A stretch of DNA of 64,000 nt from the NCBI RefSeq assembly GCF_029227915.1, contig NC_079884.1, positions 19,284,001-19,348,000 on the forward strand, in the 5' to 3' direction. The DNA comes from Hydractinia symbiolongicarpus. Its lineage: Eukaryota > Cnidaria > Hydrozoa > Anthoathecata > Hydractiniidae. The translations under genes and the position numbers were made by a program. Positions 52,213 through 63,922 of the stretch are shown here, piece after piece (positions within the stretch are counted from its first letter, which is position 1; the number at the start of each line of letters is the position of its first letter). Under the pieces are notes generated by a model that saw nothing but the letters and a program-made list of their open reading frames with translations, did no database searches and was not told the origin of the DNA.

Positions 52213-53376
52213 TCATTGATTCTTACTCCTCCTGTTACTTACATACGCAACAACAATACCCACGGCGGCAGCCAAGGCCTTTTACAGGTGGTTTGCTGCG
52301 AATTCGACAACTCTTGCTGCAACTCTGAAAAAGAACGACACCACGCTGCCAATGATCCCTGGTAATGCGGCCCCAGCCTTGCCTGCTAGATACTTCAGGA
52401 ATTTTCCCAGTCTCTCCAGCTGCTTTCTCACAAACCCTTTGCCTGCAGCACTACTTCCTTCAGCACCAGCTCCTGCTGCCCCACTACCACCTGTGAGCGC
52501 CAGGACGATGGTAGAGACCATCAATCCAACAGCAGAAACAATGCTCGCTATAGTTATCCCTTGCTCTTTGAAGAGAATAGTCAGCTTCTCCCTTAGCGAT
52601 GTGTCATCTCCAGCTATTTTCAGAAGGGTCTCTTTAATCGCCCTTAGCTGATTATGGATATCCTTATCCCAAATTTTTTGTTGCTCCTCGGATACACCTG
52701 GTGTAGCTTTCTTTGTCTTTAACCTCTTCGGTTTACCGCTGAGAGTCTGAAGATCGCGCTTAAACCCCCTTCTTTCACGTTCGTCTAAGGCTTCGGTAAA
52801 GGAAGTATCCTCCATCAGACTCTTCGTTTCATCTAGAACATTCTCGAGTACCGGCAACATTTCGATGTCACCAGGGTTGTCATTGATGGTATCAATATCA
52901 TTCATAAGTTTCTGGCCGCTGTCTTACTACCCTTGTTGGCTGTAACATAGTCGGCAAAACCTAAGGCCTTCAGACGCGTAGGTCCTAAGGCCGTCTCTAT
53001 AGATGTAATAGCTCTTAACTCACCGGTCGTAGGCGTAAGCAATATCTCTTTATAGTCTTTAGTCCCCAGCGTAACCACCCTAAAAAAAAGCTTTTTTCAT
53101 CGACCTAAAATAATGATAATTTTTATCGGTTGACAGCCTTAATCCTAAATGCTCGCTAAGTTTAGCATAAAGATCGTCGACGGTTTCCTCTAAATTCTGT
53201 TCCCCCAACCCTACATCTAATCGCCTACGCGCACCTCCCTGCTGTTGTCCAGGCGCTATGCCGACATCAGGCTCTGGTCGAAGGATCTCACTCTCGCTAC
53301 TAAATTCTTCGGGTTCGTCTTCTATATCTTTCTCCGGCGTAAAGCCTTCGTTATTGTATCCCGGATTATCTGTCAT
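52213..53376 (-). pseudogene. Three-TM protein with acidic N-terminus, block 3 copy
   Basis: ATG 53376 after GAAATAA. Acidic N-terminus (EGFTPEKDIEDEPEEF), then a shift at an A8 tract (53085) and a compensating shift near 52915; the middle ERERRGFKRDLQTL and the TM segment TIASIVSAVGLMVSTIVLAL are intact. TAA at 52282-52284 interrupts shortly before the last TM and the basic end SNRRSKN (stop 52213-52215). Conserved in length with the other copies. Confidence 0.7.
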
Positions 53377-53405
53377 TTATTTCACTCCCATAACGCTACT
53401 AATAA
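53377..53405. promoter_or_regulatory. 29-bp bidirectional start region, block 3
   Basis: Edges TTATT...CTAATAA as in block 1. Both flanking ATGs are intact here, so it is the best example of the arrangement. Confidence 0.6.
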
Positions 53406-54678
53406 ATGTACGGAACTATCTTAGATCCGCATAAGGAATTGAAAATCATGTATGGGATGAAAGGCAAAAGGCAGAGAGTAAAGGTAGCTCACGTGCCATC
53501 CACAATCAATCAAAATGAAGATCTCTACGTGGACATACCAAACCTTGGGGATAACGACGTGATTGGCTCAATTAAACTCCTCTTTGACTTGGAGCTTACG
53601 GGTACCAATACCAAGCGTACAATTGTCAGCAATATAGGCAAGGCCCTGGTAGGGGGCTTAAGGGTTACGCTGAATGGTAATGAAATACAAAACATACAAG
53701 ATTACAACGTGCTCGCGAGGTATAAGGGTTTGTGGCTGCCAAAATTTGATAGGGACAATAACCTAATTCTAGAACGCATCAATCCAAACGATGGGACCAT
53801 TCGGAGTTTACAGATCAAAGTCAGCGACAATGTTGGTAAGAAGAAGGTAACGAAGAAAAGGCGATCGCTGAGGCCTACGCCAGCACATTTTGTATTCCTA
53901 TTGGCAAGATGTTCGAGTTGACGAGGGGTCTCCCTTCTACCAAGCTGGAATCCATGATCGATTAACTTTTGTCTTGCATTTTGCCAGATACGATCAGGTC
54001 ATCAAAGATGCTGGGGTACCGGCATCTGGAAGCACTGCGGCCAAGGCAGCCGATGCTGCCTTCAAGATTAGCAATATCTCGGTAGAATTTGACAAGGTTG
54101 TAAATGCGGAGCTTGCAAGTGCAATGATGTCAAGGTATTCCAGGCTTACTCTACCATATGAGCGTATACTCAGAAGTAAGGTCGTTACCATAAAAAAGTC
54201 CGATACGAGTTATAACTTGCAAATTGATACTCTGGCCAAGAGCCTAGGGGGCGTGTTACTCTTATTTCAGGGTCCTACCGTTGTCAAGGCATATGCTGGT
54301 AACAATGAAAAATTCTACAACCCGAAGATCGAGAAAATCTCTATTACTATTGAAGGTTCACCTAATGAATTGTATAGCCACGCGATGATGCCAAAAGACC
54401 ACCTAGAGCAAGTAGCGGGGCTCTTCGGATCCCATGATTCTATCGTGACTGTTGGACAGTTCTTTACGGAGAGGTATGGGCTCTTTGTCGACTTTCGTAG
54501 CAGTCCTGATCACAGCCCACATGGTAGTGGGCGGCCTTTGCAGAGGCCTAGCGATGGGATCACCTTGCATATGATCAAGAAGGCGGATGGAAATGGAGAT
54601 ATACGCTGCTACGTCTTCCTTATCCAAGACGCGCAATTAAATATCCTAGACGGTAGATTTCACAGTGTGGAATATTAA
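53406..54678 (+). pseudogene. Candidate major capsid protein, block 3 copy (best preserved)
   Basis: ATG 53406 to TAA 54676-54678, about 424 codons, with two frame changes only (about 53840-53850 and 53920-53930). Conserved stretches: VPSTINQNEDLYVDIPNLG near the N-terminus, LILERINPNDGTI, FCIPIGKMFELT, ISNISVEFDKVVNAELASAM, YNPKIEKISITIEGSPNELY and a C-terminal DAQLNILDGR. No signal peptide or TM segment, as expected for a capsid subunit. Followed by a hairpin and the two-anchor gene. Capsid identity rests on context and recalled similarity; the double-jelly-roll fold would need a structure prediction. Confidence 0.7.
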
Positions 54679-54681
54679 GAC

Positions 54682-54701
54682 CTACAAAATTTGTTTTGTA
54701 G
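54682..54701. terminator. Hairpin after the capsid gene
   Basis: CTACAAAA-TTTG-TTTTGTAG, 8-bp stem, 4 nt after the capsid stop and 15 nt before the next ATG. The left arm sequence ACCTACAAAA is repeated directly just before AATAAACATG. Confidence 0.4.
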
Positions 54702-54716
54702 ACCTACAAAATAAAC

Positions 54717-55115
54717 ATGGCAAGCATAGCAGTACTTGCAGGTGGAGCAATAATTAACGCTCTAGCATTCTCGGGGAGTAACTATCTCTTCAGCAAACTA
54801 AGTGGGCACGACGAAGAAGAGCGCAAAAGACACGATAAAGCTATTGAACATCTCCAAGCCGCTCAGGCGCAGTGGGTGCGGGATCGTCAGGCGAAGATCG
54901 ATTGATACAATCGGCAACGGGAGCTGAAGCGTCAAGCTGGCGAGAGTCTTAAAGGACTCGATGAAGGTATGCAACAGTACTATATCGCGACGATCGAAAA
55001 AGCTCCCAAACTCTCCGACTACTATATACGCAGCAAACAGCAACAAGACGGCGAGCTGACTTTCACCGTAGGGTCCTTAGCACTTATGGGTTTTGCGGTG
55101 TACAAGTATATGTAA
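54717..55115 (+). pseudogene. Two-anchor small protein, block 3 copy
   Basis: ATG 54717 (AAAATAAACATG). N-terminal hydrophobic ALAGGAIINALAF-type segment, charged helix EEERKRHDKAIEHLQAAQAQ, C-terminal hydrophobic GSLALMGFAVYKYM, stop 55113-55115. A single TGA at 54903-54905 replaces the Trp codon of the block 2 copy; otherwise open over 132 codons. Always between capsid and integrase. Confidence 0.65.
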
Positions 55116-55139
55116 GGAATATTTTGACATCTAATAAAC

Positions 55140-55862
55140 ATGTCAAAATCAAAGCATATTGTTACAACCGAAAAAGCTAAAAAATTAAGCAGCATCTACT
55201 ACCAACCCGAAAATCTATGGATCGGGAGAAAGGCCATTAAACTACTCTCCGAGCAGAGTGGCCTCTCAAAAAAGAAAATTATACATTGGCTATCTCGTCA
55301 GCTCTTGTGGCTTAGACATATCAAAAGCCCCAAGCGTATCAATTACCCTCATTTCACCATACCTAGACCCAATGAGATGCACCAGTTTGATCTCTTGTAC
55401 ATGCCCCATGGTAAGCTGTATGGTAATACATACAAATATATACTTACGGGCATCGATGTGGCTTCGCGCTACAAAGTAGCTAGACCCTTGAGAACGAAAA
55501 AGGCTAGCGAGGTCGCTGACATGCTCCAGGATAAATATAAAGCCGGACCCCTCAAGTATCCAAGTATATTCCAATGTGACAACGGTAGTGAGTTTAAATC
55601 AGATGTGACGAAGCTGTTGGAAGGCGAGGGTGTCAAGATCAAGCGGGCAACTACCATCATACATTCACGGCATTTGTGGTGTCCTACAACAAGGTGCTTG
55701 CGGAGAGATTGTTCAAATCTCAGGACGCACAAGAGCTGCTCACTGACGAAACTAGCAGTATATGGGTCAAGAATCTGTATACTATCGTCAAGAGTTTGAA
55801 CAACACCAAAACCGCTATGATTGGTATGAAACCTTCAAAAGCCATTAAGCTCGATGACGTAC
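55140..55862 (+). pseudogene. RVE-type integrase, block 3 copy, N-terminal and catalytic part
   Basis: ATG 55140 (CTAATAAACATG). HTH-like region, then MHQFDLLYMP (first Asp) and FQCDNGSEF (second Asp). A small deletion near 55655 shifts the frame. The position of the catalytic Glu encodes Val (55679-55681), so the active site is lost. Coding continues to KAIKLDDVP at 55862, where insertions begin. The C-terminal domain resumes at 63604. Confidence 0.8.
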
Positions 55863-56334
55863 CACTTGCAAAAAGCGATCGCCTGCGGCTGATAAAAAAA
55901 CTCAAACTACTTTTTAAGTCCCTGAGTTTAAGCTCAATAATTATTCAATTACAAAGTTATAAAGAACATCTTACGGAAAAAGATTTTTAAATAAATAACT
56001 GTTTTATGGATCAAAAGTGGTTACTATATCCTTAACCCAGCTTTAACGAATTGGTTTCATATTGGTCCCAGTCAGTCTTTAGTTACCCAGTTACTCAATG
56101 CAATGGCTTCACCGATTATATAAACGCTATTGATGTCCATGTAATGCATTAACATTATGCCATGAGAAGACATCCACTTAGACACAGTTCCTTTATTATA
56201 AAATGGAGATCTTTTTTTGTCGTTGTCACAACAGCCACATTTACAGATAAAAATATCATCATCATAAAATATCACATCTACAGATAAAAAAACTCACACT
56301 ATTTCTAGGTCCCTGAGTTTAAGGAGGCTAGGTA
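55863..56334. other. Inserted non-coding segment with 45-bp direct repeats
   Basis: GATAAAAAAACTCAAACTAC... (55884-55927) and GATAAAAAAACTCACACTAT... (56282-56326), both ending CCCTGAGTTTAAG, flank about 350 bp. Could be a small separate insertion beside LINE-d or its 5' end. No gene. Confidence 0.4.
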
Positions 56335-59300
56335 TTGTTTGAACAAAATGGTATGATGGCAGCCAGTATGGTCGTGTTCTACGCTTTACTATTATTCTTG
56401 TTGTTGTTTTGTGGAAATATTGAAACTGTTGAATACGAAAGAAAGAATGATTTATTAGAACTGTTAAAGAGAAAAGGATTGAATGTATTACATCAAAATG
56501 TTCGTGGCTTATTAGCAAATTTTAGTGGTTTACAGGCACTTTTTTCATCGCATCCAAACATAGATGTGTTTACGTTATCGGAAACTCATACTTCAACCGC
56601 CGAAGATGTCGATCAGTTGTATGATATCCCAGGTTATTATTTTGAAAAAAGAAATCGTAATACTGGTAAAGGAGGAAGTGTAGCGGTTTATATAAATGAC
56701 AGCATAAACTATGTTAGACGAACAGATTTGGAGATTGGTAAACTCGAAAGCATTGTTATAGAAATTGTCGTTAAAAATTCGCATAACGTTCTTATAGCAA
56801 CACATTATAGGCCTCCAAACGGCACAAAACACTTGCCGAGTAATTACAATGAGTTATTAGAGACATCATTATCGCTTTGTTGTGCGGAGTCTAAAGATGT
56901 TATACTCATAGGAGATATGAATGTTAACTATTTAAATTCATGAGATAATAGAGAAGTTAAAGCAATTATTCAACAGAAGGGTTTAACACAAATAATTAAA
57001 AAACCAACGCGTGTAACGCAGGACACAAAATCTTTAATCGACATTATAGCAACGAACAACCCTGGGTCAATGGCTGAACAAGATGTCATACCGACTAGTC
57101 TCAGTGACCATGATTTAGTAGGTTGCGTACGAAAATTAAACAACAAAAAGTACACGTCAAAAACAGTCAAAACCAGAAATTATGCCAAATACAATCCTGA
57201 TAATATGAATCGTGATTTTGAACAAGTGAATTGGTTGCCGGTATTATCTTTATCAAACGTTAATGACGCTGTTAACACATTTAATGGTATTGTAAAAGAT
57301 ATTTTCGACAAACATGCGCCGATCATTCAAAAAAGAGTGAAAGGTCGCCCATGCGCTTGGCTTAACGAAAACTTGAAATCAATAATGAACCAGCGTGATC
57401 AACTTTTACGAAAGGCTAGAAAAAGCAACAGTGCAAGTGATTGGAGGAGATATAAGGACTTAAGAAATAAATGCAACAATATGAAAAAAAACGCTAAGGC
57501 TAAACATCACAAGAACTTAATAGACGAAAACCGCACAAATCCCAAAGCTTTCTGGAAAGCAGTGAAAACTATATTTCCGACAAAGGCTAACACAAAAAAT
57601 GCGTCTAATAACGAGAAAGATAATCAAACTCGCGCCAATGCCTTCCGTGATTACTTTTCAACAGTCGTAAATAATCTGAAGTCATCCGCATTTAAATTGA
57701 AGAACTTTATCTGGAATCCGCCAAATCACATTTGCTCCAGAACTAGAAAATCTTTTAATTTTCAATATGTGTCTAAAGTTTTTATTAAGGATTTTCTTAA
57801 AAAGAAATTAAAGAGAAAGAAATCCACTGGGCTTGATGAACTCCCTCCTGGAATGCTTAAAGATTGTGCGCAACATTTAATTGTTCCGTTACATCACATT
57901 ATTAACCAGTCTTTACGCTCCAGTACAGTTCCGAACGCATGGAAACAAGCAAAATCGTCCCACTTTTTAAATCAGGAGACACAAACAAACCTGAAAATTA
58001 TCGTCCAATTTCAGTGTTGCCAATACTCTTAAATTATTGGAAAAAACAGTACACACACAATTAATGGAATTTTTAGAAAATGAGAAATTACTAAATGACT
58101 CCCAATTTGGCTATAGAGCTAAACGTTCAACACATCTTGCAACAACACTACTTGTTGACGAAGTAAGACAAGCTGCCGAGAACGGAAAGTTAGTTGGAGC
58201 GCTGTTCCTGGATTTAAGTAAAGCGTTCGATACGATCAGTCACGATGTAGTCTGAAGAAAACTTTCATCATACGGTGTTGACAATGTAGAATTGCTGTGG
58301 TTTACAGATTATCTTTTTAACCGATCACAAGTTGTTGAAGTTGGCAATCGAACATCAGCAAGTTTTAATGTTGTAAGTGGAGTGCCGCAAGGATCGATAC
58401 TCGGTCCTATACTATTTTTGATATTTTTTAATGACTTCTCGGAGCACCTTGAGAAAAGTAAGTGTATTCAATTTGCTGACGATACCGTCATCTATGTTGC
58501 AAATGCTGACCCCTATATAATAGAAACAACATTGAACGATGAATTAGAAAACGTATCCACTTATTTGAACGATAACGAACTCATACTGAATCTAAAGAAA
58601 GGAAAAACAGAAACTGTGCTATTTGGAACATCTAAAAGATTATCCCGTAAAAATACCAAAAATACAATCCAATTGGCAATGCAGGGTCAACCTATTCATC
58701 ATTCCACGTCTTACATATATTTGGGAAACGAACTGGATTCGTCACTAACCCTGGTTGATAATTTCGAGAAGTCATATAAGAAAGCAGCCGGAAGATTGAA
58801 CCTTCTTAGAAAAATGCGACCATTTCGGAGTTTTGAAGCTGCTTATAAAATCTATCAGATGATAATTGAACCCATTTTGTTGTATAGTTCTCTTTTAAAT
58901 TTAAAATTAACGATGACCCAACGAAAAAAGTTACAATCAATAGAAAATCGAGCCGGACAAATAGTTGGAGGAAAAAATACGATTGGGAGTATTGAAGGAA
59001 AGATGAAAGGACGGGCATGCGTTTTGGTAAAAAGCTGTCTGACGAGCACTGTCTGCGAAAATTTCAATAAGTATTTTGTTATCAACGAGTATTCAATTAA
59101 CACACGGAATCGAAATATGTTAGTGAAATTACCACGTATAAAATTAGAGTTTGGAAAAAGATCCTTCAAATATCTTGGTGCAGCATTATACAATGACTTA
59201 CCATTAAAAATACGTTGTTGCGATAACTTCTTTCAGTTCAAAAAATTAGTTTATCAACATTTTATGTAAATATTCGCTTTTAAAATATGTTTTATATGTT

Positions 59301-59584
59301 TTTAGTAATTATTAAAGTAGCTTCTGTTTCTAACTTTTGCGCATTCTAGTTTCACATTTTTCTTTTTTCTCTTTTTCTTTTTCCTTGGTACGTACATGCG
59401 TTTTATATTAATTTCTTAGCTAACTCATGAGTGGTTATTTAGTAGATAATAGTTTTTGCTTATATTTTTCTTTCTTTTATATATTTTTACTGACAAGACA
59501 CACGATGATAGCAGTAGTTCATTTTACTGAAGTGTAAAAAATCCTGTATAAATATTGTTTAATAATAATAATAAATAATAATAA
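56335..59584 (+). mobile_element. LINE-d: nearly full-length APE-type non-LTR retrotransposon
   Basis: Apurinic-type endonuclease (56335-57110: LHQNVRG, SETH, GDMNVNY, SDHD), linker with basic regions, RT with LFLDLSKAFDTISHD (about 58205), SGVPQGSILGP and QFADD (about 58475), then a connection region. In-frame TGA at 56941-56943 and 58253-58255 and a frameshift near 57955 inactivate it. Ends in a TAA-repeat tail (59563-59585). CR1/L2/jockey-like by motif style. No ORF1 seen. Confidence 0.8.
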
Positions 59585-59600
59585 TCCGTCCTGACGGGCA
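59585..59600. repeat. Target-site duplication of LINE-e (left)
   Basis: TCCGTCCTGACGGGCA, identical to 63588-63603 on the other side of LINE-e. It is itself imperfectly palindromic (CCGTC...GACGG). Confidence 0.7.
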
Positions 59601-62600
59601 GGAGTATCCTGATCGCCTTTCTTTTCTTTTTTCTTTTCAATTTATTTAAAGTCGATTATTCACATATTTACAATAGTTTCCAAAAAAAAAAAAGTAATTA
59701 AGAAAACTAATCTAAATCGACTAAATTTTTTATGTTTACAATTAAATAAAATCATTTTTTTTATATATATAAACAATAAAAACAACAAAGTTCTATAAAG
59801 GAACCTTACATTCATCACAGTTACATTTAGATCCGTCCCACATTTTTATCATGCTTTTAAAAACTTTAAGGTTGTCACATCGTTTCAAATGTGATGGTAG
59901 GTTATTCCAAATCTTTGGTCCCAGGGCTGATAAGCTATTAGTTCCAAAAGTCGAGGTCCTTTTCCTTGAGACTACCAAATGATTTGTATTTTGTTTTCTG
60001 ACTGTCCTACCGTTATCATTTAAACAAAATATATCTTTCATAAAAAGAGGGCTGCTGTTATTTATAGTTTTAGAGATTTCTATACACAATGACCGTAAGC
60101 GATTTACATTCATGTGACTCTTGCTGGAATTTTTAAGTAAATTTTCGTATGTACTTACCGTATCATTATACAGAAATCTTAATGCTCGTTTTTGTATCAT
60201 TTCGACTTTAGATAAAGATTTAGAAGAAGAAAAATGCCATATAAGGGAACAATAATTGAAATTTGCGTAGATAAAACTTTGAACTAAAATATATTTTGCT
60301 TGAAAGGATAAGAAACTTCTAAATCGAAATAAGGCATTTAGTTGAGCTGATGCTTTGCGACACAAATCACTAACGTGTCTGTCAAAATTTAATTTATTGT
60401 CTATAGTCACACCTAGTAATTTCACGTTATTTTCACTTTCAATAGTTTTATTTCCTATGTTAAATTTTAGACCTAAATTATCTGCCTTATTCTTTGTCAG
60501 AATTATCGAGTGAAACTTTTCAGGGTTTGCAATCATTTTATTCTCTTTTAACCAGGAGAGGGCAGTTTTAGCTTCGTTTTCTAAAGTATTTATCAAATTA
60601 GGAATAGAATTTGAGAAGTTGGATATTGTGTTATCATCAGCGTAATTTTGTAGCTTATATTTTTCTATAAAAAGAAACAAATCATTTATAAATATATTGA
60701 ATATGATAGGTCCCAAAATAGAACCTTGTGGTACACCAGATAAGATAATTTGAAGTAGACTATAGATCCCATTTATTCGAGTGGCTTGCTCTCTATCAGT
60801 AAGATAAGATAGAATGAATTGAAGAGACAATTTTGATTCCATATAAGCGGTTATTTGTTCTTTCAGAACCCTTTCGTAAAATTTAGAAAAAACATTTAAA
60901 ACACTGACAGGCCCGTAGTTTGATATTTTAGTTTTATCTTTTCCTCCCTTATCCAATGGCGTTACAGCAGCTCGCTTAGCTTTGCTTGGAAATTTGTTTG
61001 AAACTATGCTACTATTTATAGCATCTGTTAGTGCCTTTTTGCTAATTTTGTCAGCTTTGATGGTATTGTATCTTCACCTGTTGATACTTTGGTGTTTAAA
61101 TCATTAAACAGTTTAGAAATTGTATTTTCATCAACTTCTTGGAATGTAAAGTTCTCATTGTTGTTAGAATCATTGATTTCCTTTATTTTATTGATACTTG
61201 GATGATTTTCAAAACTATCAACAATTTCTTCAATCATTTTTGACTTATCATTTACATTCTTATATTTTATAGAATTTGGTTTCATGCCACAAGAATTTTC
61301 TAAAATATTGATGTAGTAGTCGTTGAAAAGTTTGGTTAGCTGTTTTTTATCAGTAACTAAACTTTCATTTTGAACGATCGCTATATCTCCTTTGCTTATT
61401 CCACTTTTATTTGATATCAAGGGTTTAACAGTTTCCCAAAACGTTTTTTTGGAAATAAAACCTGATTCTGTTACCCTAATGGTTTTTGATAGCCTTTTTG
61501 CGTAAATTTACACACTTGTTTCTCTGTTTCTTGTACGTGATTTTGTTTTCAGAAGTAGGATTTTTATTGTATTTATTTTTGAACCTAGACCTTGTATATA
61601 TTGCCTTTTTTAACTCTTTTGTCATAAATGGTGCCTCGTTTCCACGCAGAGTTTTTTGCTTCTGTGGGGCATGCTTTTCTATGATAGATGTGAAAACATT
61701 GATGAGGTTGTCATAATTCAGTTCAGGATCTTTACTATTACAAATAAAATTTGCGTTCTCAACATCACGTAAAAAGTTGGCTTCATTAAAATTTTTGTAA
61801 CTTCTGTAAATAATTTTCTTGGATGCTAAGCATGCTAAATGAGATTTTAAAAATGTTGTTACCATTTGATGATGATCACTTAATCCTGTTTCACATGTTA
61901 GTGTGTGTTGAAAACATCTGGGTCTATTTGTAAGAATGACATCTATAGCTGTTCCGTTAGGACTAGAAAAACAAGTTTTGTTTTTGACAAGATTTTCAAG
62001 ACTAAAAATATCACAGAAATTATTTAAGGTAACCAGAATCGTTCGAGTTATGGCAATCGATATTTATATCACCCATAATTACTATGTTTTCGACTTTAGA
62101 TAGAGCTTTATTTAAATTTCTAATTCCTCAAAAAAGTTGTTTAAGTTTGAATAATGAGGTGGTCTATAAATACTGATAACTGTCCATTTTTTATTTCTTA
62201 TCGTTAATTCTGAGCAAATGATTTCATTATTTGTTATACCCAAGTCATTAACTTGTCTACAGGCTATTCCTTTCTTAACATATTCAATTAACCCTCCTCC
62301 ATTTTTGTTCCTATCTTTTCTAGTTCTAATTTCATAGTTATCAATATAGAACTGTTCGTTTGGAAAACTCTCATCTAGTTTGGTTTCAGCAAATACAAAA
62401 TAATCAGGTGAAAATTTTGTCAGAATTTCTCTTGCATCAATTATTTTGTTTCTGAGACTATTAATGTTTAAATAGCCTAAAAGAGGATTGGAAGGGTACT
62501 TAATTCGTAATTTATATATTTCATCTAAAGAACTTTGGTGAGAATTATGTGTCGGATTTTGATTATTTCTATTTTGACTCCCAACACATTCATCAGGAAT

Positions 62601-63587
62601 ATCAGATTTATTATCATCGCAAACTAGTTCAAGCCTATTGAATGCCCCTGCTGATCTAAAAAATTATTTATAAAAGCTATAAAATTTCGTGCTAACATTA
62701 TCTTACCATTCTCTCGTAAATGTATGCCATCTTTCCATAGGTGTTCTTCTCTGATATTGTTGTGTCTGATGTAGCCATTACCGCGTAGATCGGATCCTTC
62801 TCTTAATAGTTTGTTAATACTGTTTATTCTATCAGAGTCGACACGTCTGCTCGTAACCAAGGCAGAGATAAAAACTTTTTCCACTCCGTTACGCACACAT
62901 TTTTTTCCGATGTCCAGGATCTGTTCGGCAATTTTATTATCTGACGCTGCATTTAGATGACTTGATAAAAGATGGATAACGTGGATAACGTACATGGATA
63001 ACGACAATATCAGGTTTTTCTTGTTTCAGTGTTGGGTGTACGTAATAATTTAAGTTTTCGACACTTGCTCCTGGGAATATCTTAAATCTCACATTTCCAT
63101 TTTTTATTTGCTCATTAAATTCTTTGACTCGAATACCTTTTGGTATACTATCGGTCATTATCCGTATCTTCTTAGAATGGTGTACATTTTGATGCTCATG
63201 ATTCGTAGCTAATTGATCTCTTTCGGGAAACGGATTAATAACAGGGTTGGGTTTTCGTTTGTGTGTTACATTATTTTTAAAGATATTTGACGAACGAATA
63301 TGGTTGTTGACATCTACGTGGTGCGTATTTTGACTCTCCTTCGTAAAATTACAATCTTGATCACCCCAACTTTGTTGATTAGAATCGTCATTATCTTCAA
63401 CTCTTAGGTCGTTAAATCTGTTATGATGTAATTCTTCATTTCTATCAACTTTATTTGTAGAAAACCTTGAGGGACCTTTGATTACGTTGTTCCATTGATT
63501 ATGCTGTTTAATCGGTTCCACATGTTTACACGTTTCAACTGAATGATCACGTTGATTACTGTTTAAAATTTCGCTAACCAATGCGGC
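59601..63587 (-). mobile_element. LINE-e: L2/CR1-like retrotransposon with esterase ORF1
   Basis: Read leftward: ORF1 (63581-62624) with a low-complexity N-terminal part and an SGNH/GDSL-like esterase core (RIMTDSIPKG, and KDGIHL as the Asp-His block); endonuclease remains (62600-61870); linker (61865-61028); RT (60956-59793) with SGVPQGSILGP and YADDNT and the C-terminal ALGPKIWNNLPSHL. The RT has lost the segment with the motif A Asp, and several frameshifts are present, including one at a short CGTTATCCA duplication near 62980-63000. The 3' end AATTTATTTAAAGTCG with a T-rich flank lies at about 59625. Confidence 0.8.
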
Positions 63588-63603
63588 TCCGTCCTGACGG
63601 GCA
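63588..63603. repeat. Target-site duplication of LINE-e (right)
   Basis: TCCGTCCTGACGGGCA; see 59585-59600. Confidence 0.7.
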
Positions 63604-63878
63604 AGAAAAGCCTTTACCTGATGACGGTTTATTATCTATACTTGCTGCAACCCGGCGAGGAACATGGTGATCAAAAAAGACGTGCAACGGATGCCTATTG
63701 GTCGAAGCGTACATAGAGGCTGGACCGTATAGTGACTGGTACACGCCTCCTATATTATTTGGCAGATGGATCGCCTAGCGCCTCCGCAGGAGCGCCTGAT
63801 CGAAGCTTTGTGGCAGAAGAGCTCATGCTAGTACCCGAGGGTACCTCGGCCCCCCCAGAGCATGTGAAAGATTGGTGA
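63604..63878 (+). pseudogene. RVE-type integrase, block 3 copy, C-terminal domain
   Basis: Continues the gene from 55862: EKPLPDDG, then frame-shifted remains of the chromo/SH3-like domain, and in the last frame SFVAEELMLVPEG and PPEHVKDW before TGA 63876-63878. The block 2 copy has the corresponding end at 17779. Split by about 7.7 kb of insertions. Confidence 0.75.
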
Positions 63879-63889
63879 AAAATTCTCGA

Positions 63890-63914
63890 TTTTGTGTGTT
63901 ATGAACACACAAAA
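63890..63914. terminator. Candidate 3'-end hairpin after integrase
   Basis: TTTTGTGTGTT-ATG-AACACACAAAA: a perfect 11-bp stem with a 3-nt loop, between the integrase stop (63878) and the stop of a convergent gene (63923-63925). Confidence 0.55.
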
Positions 63915-63922
63915 ACTTATGC

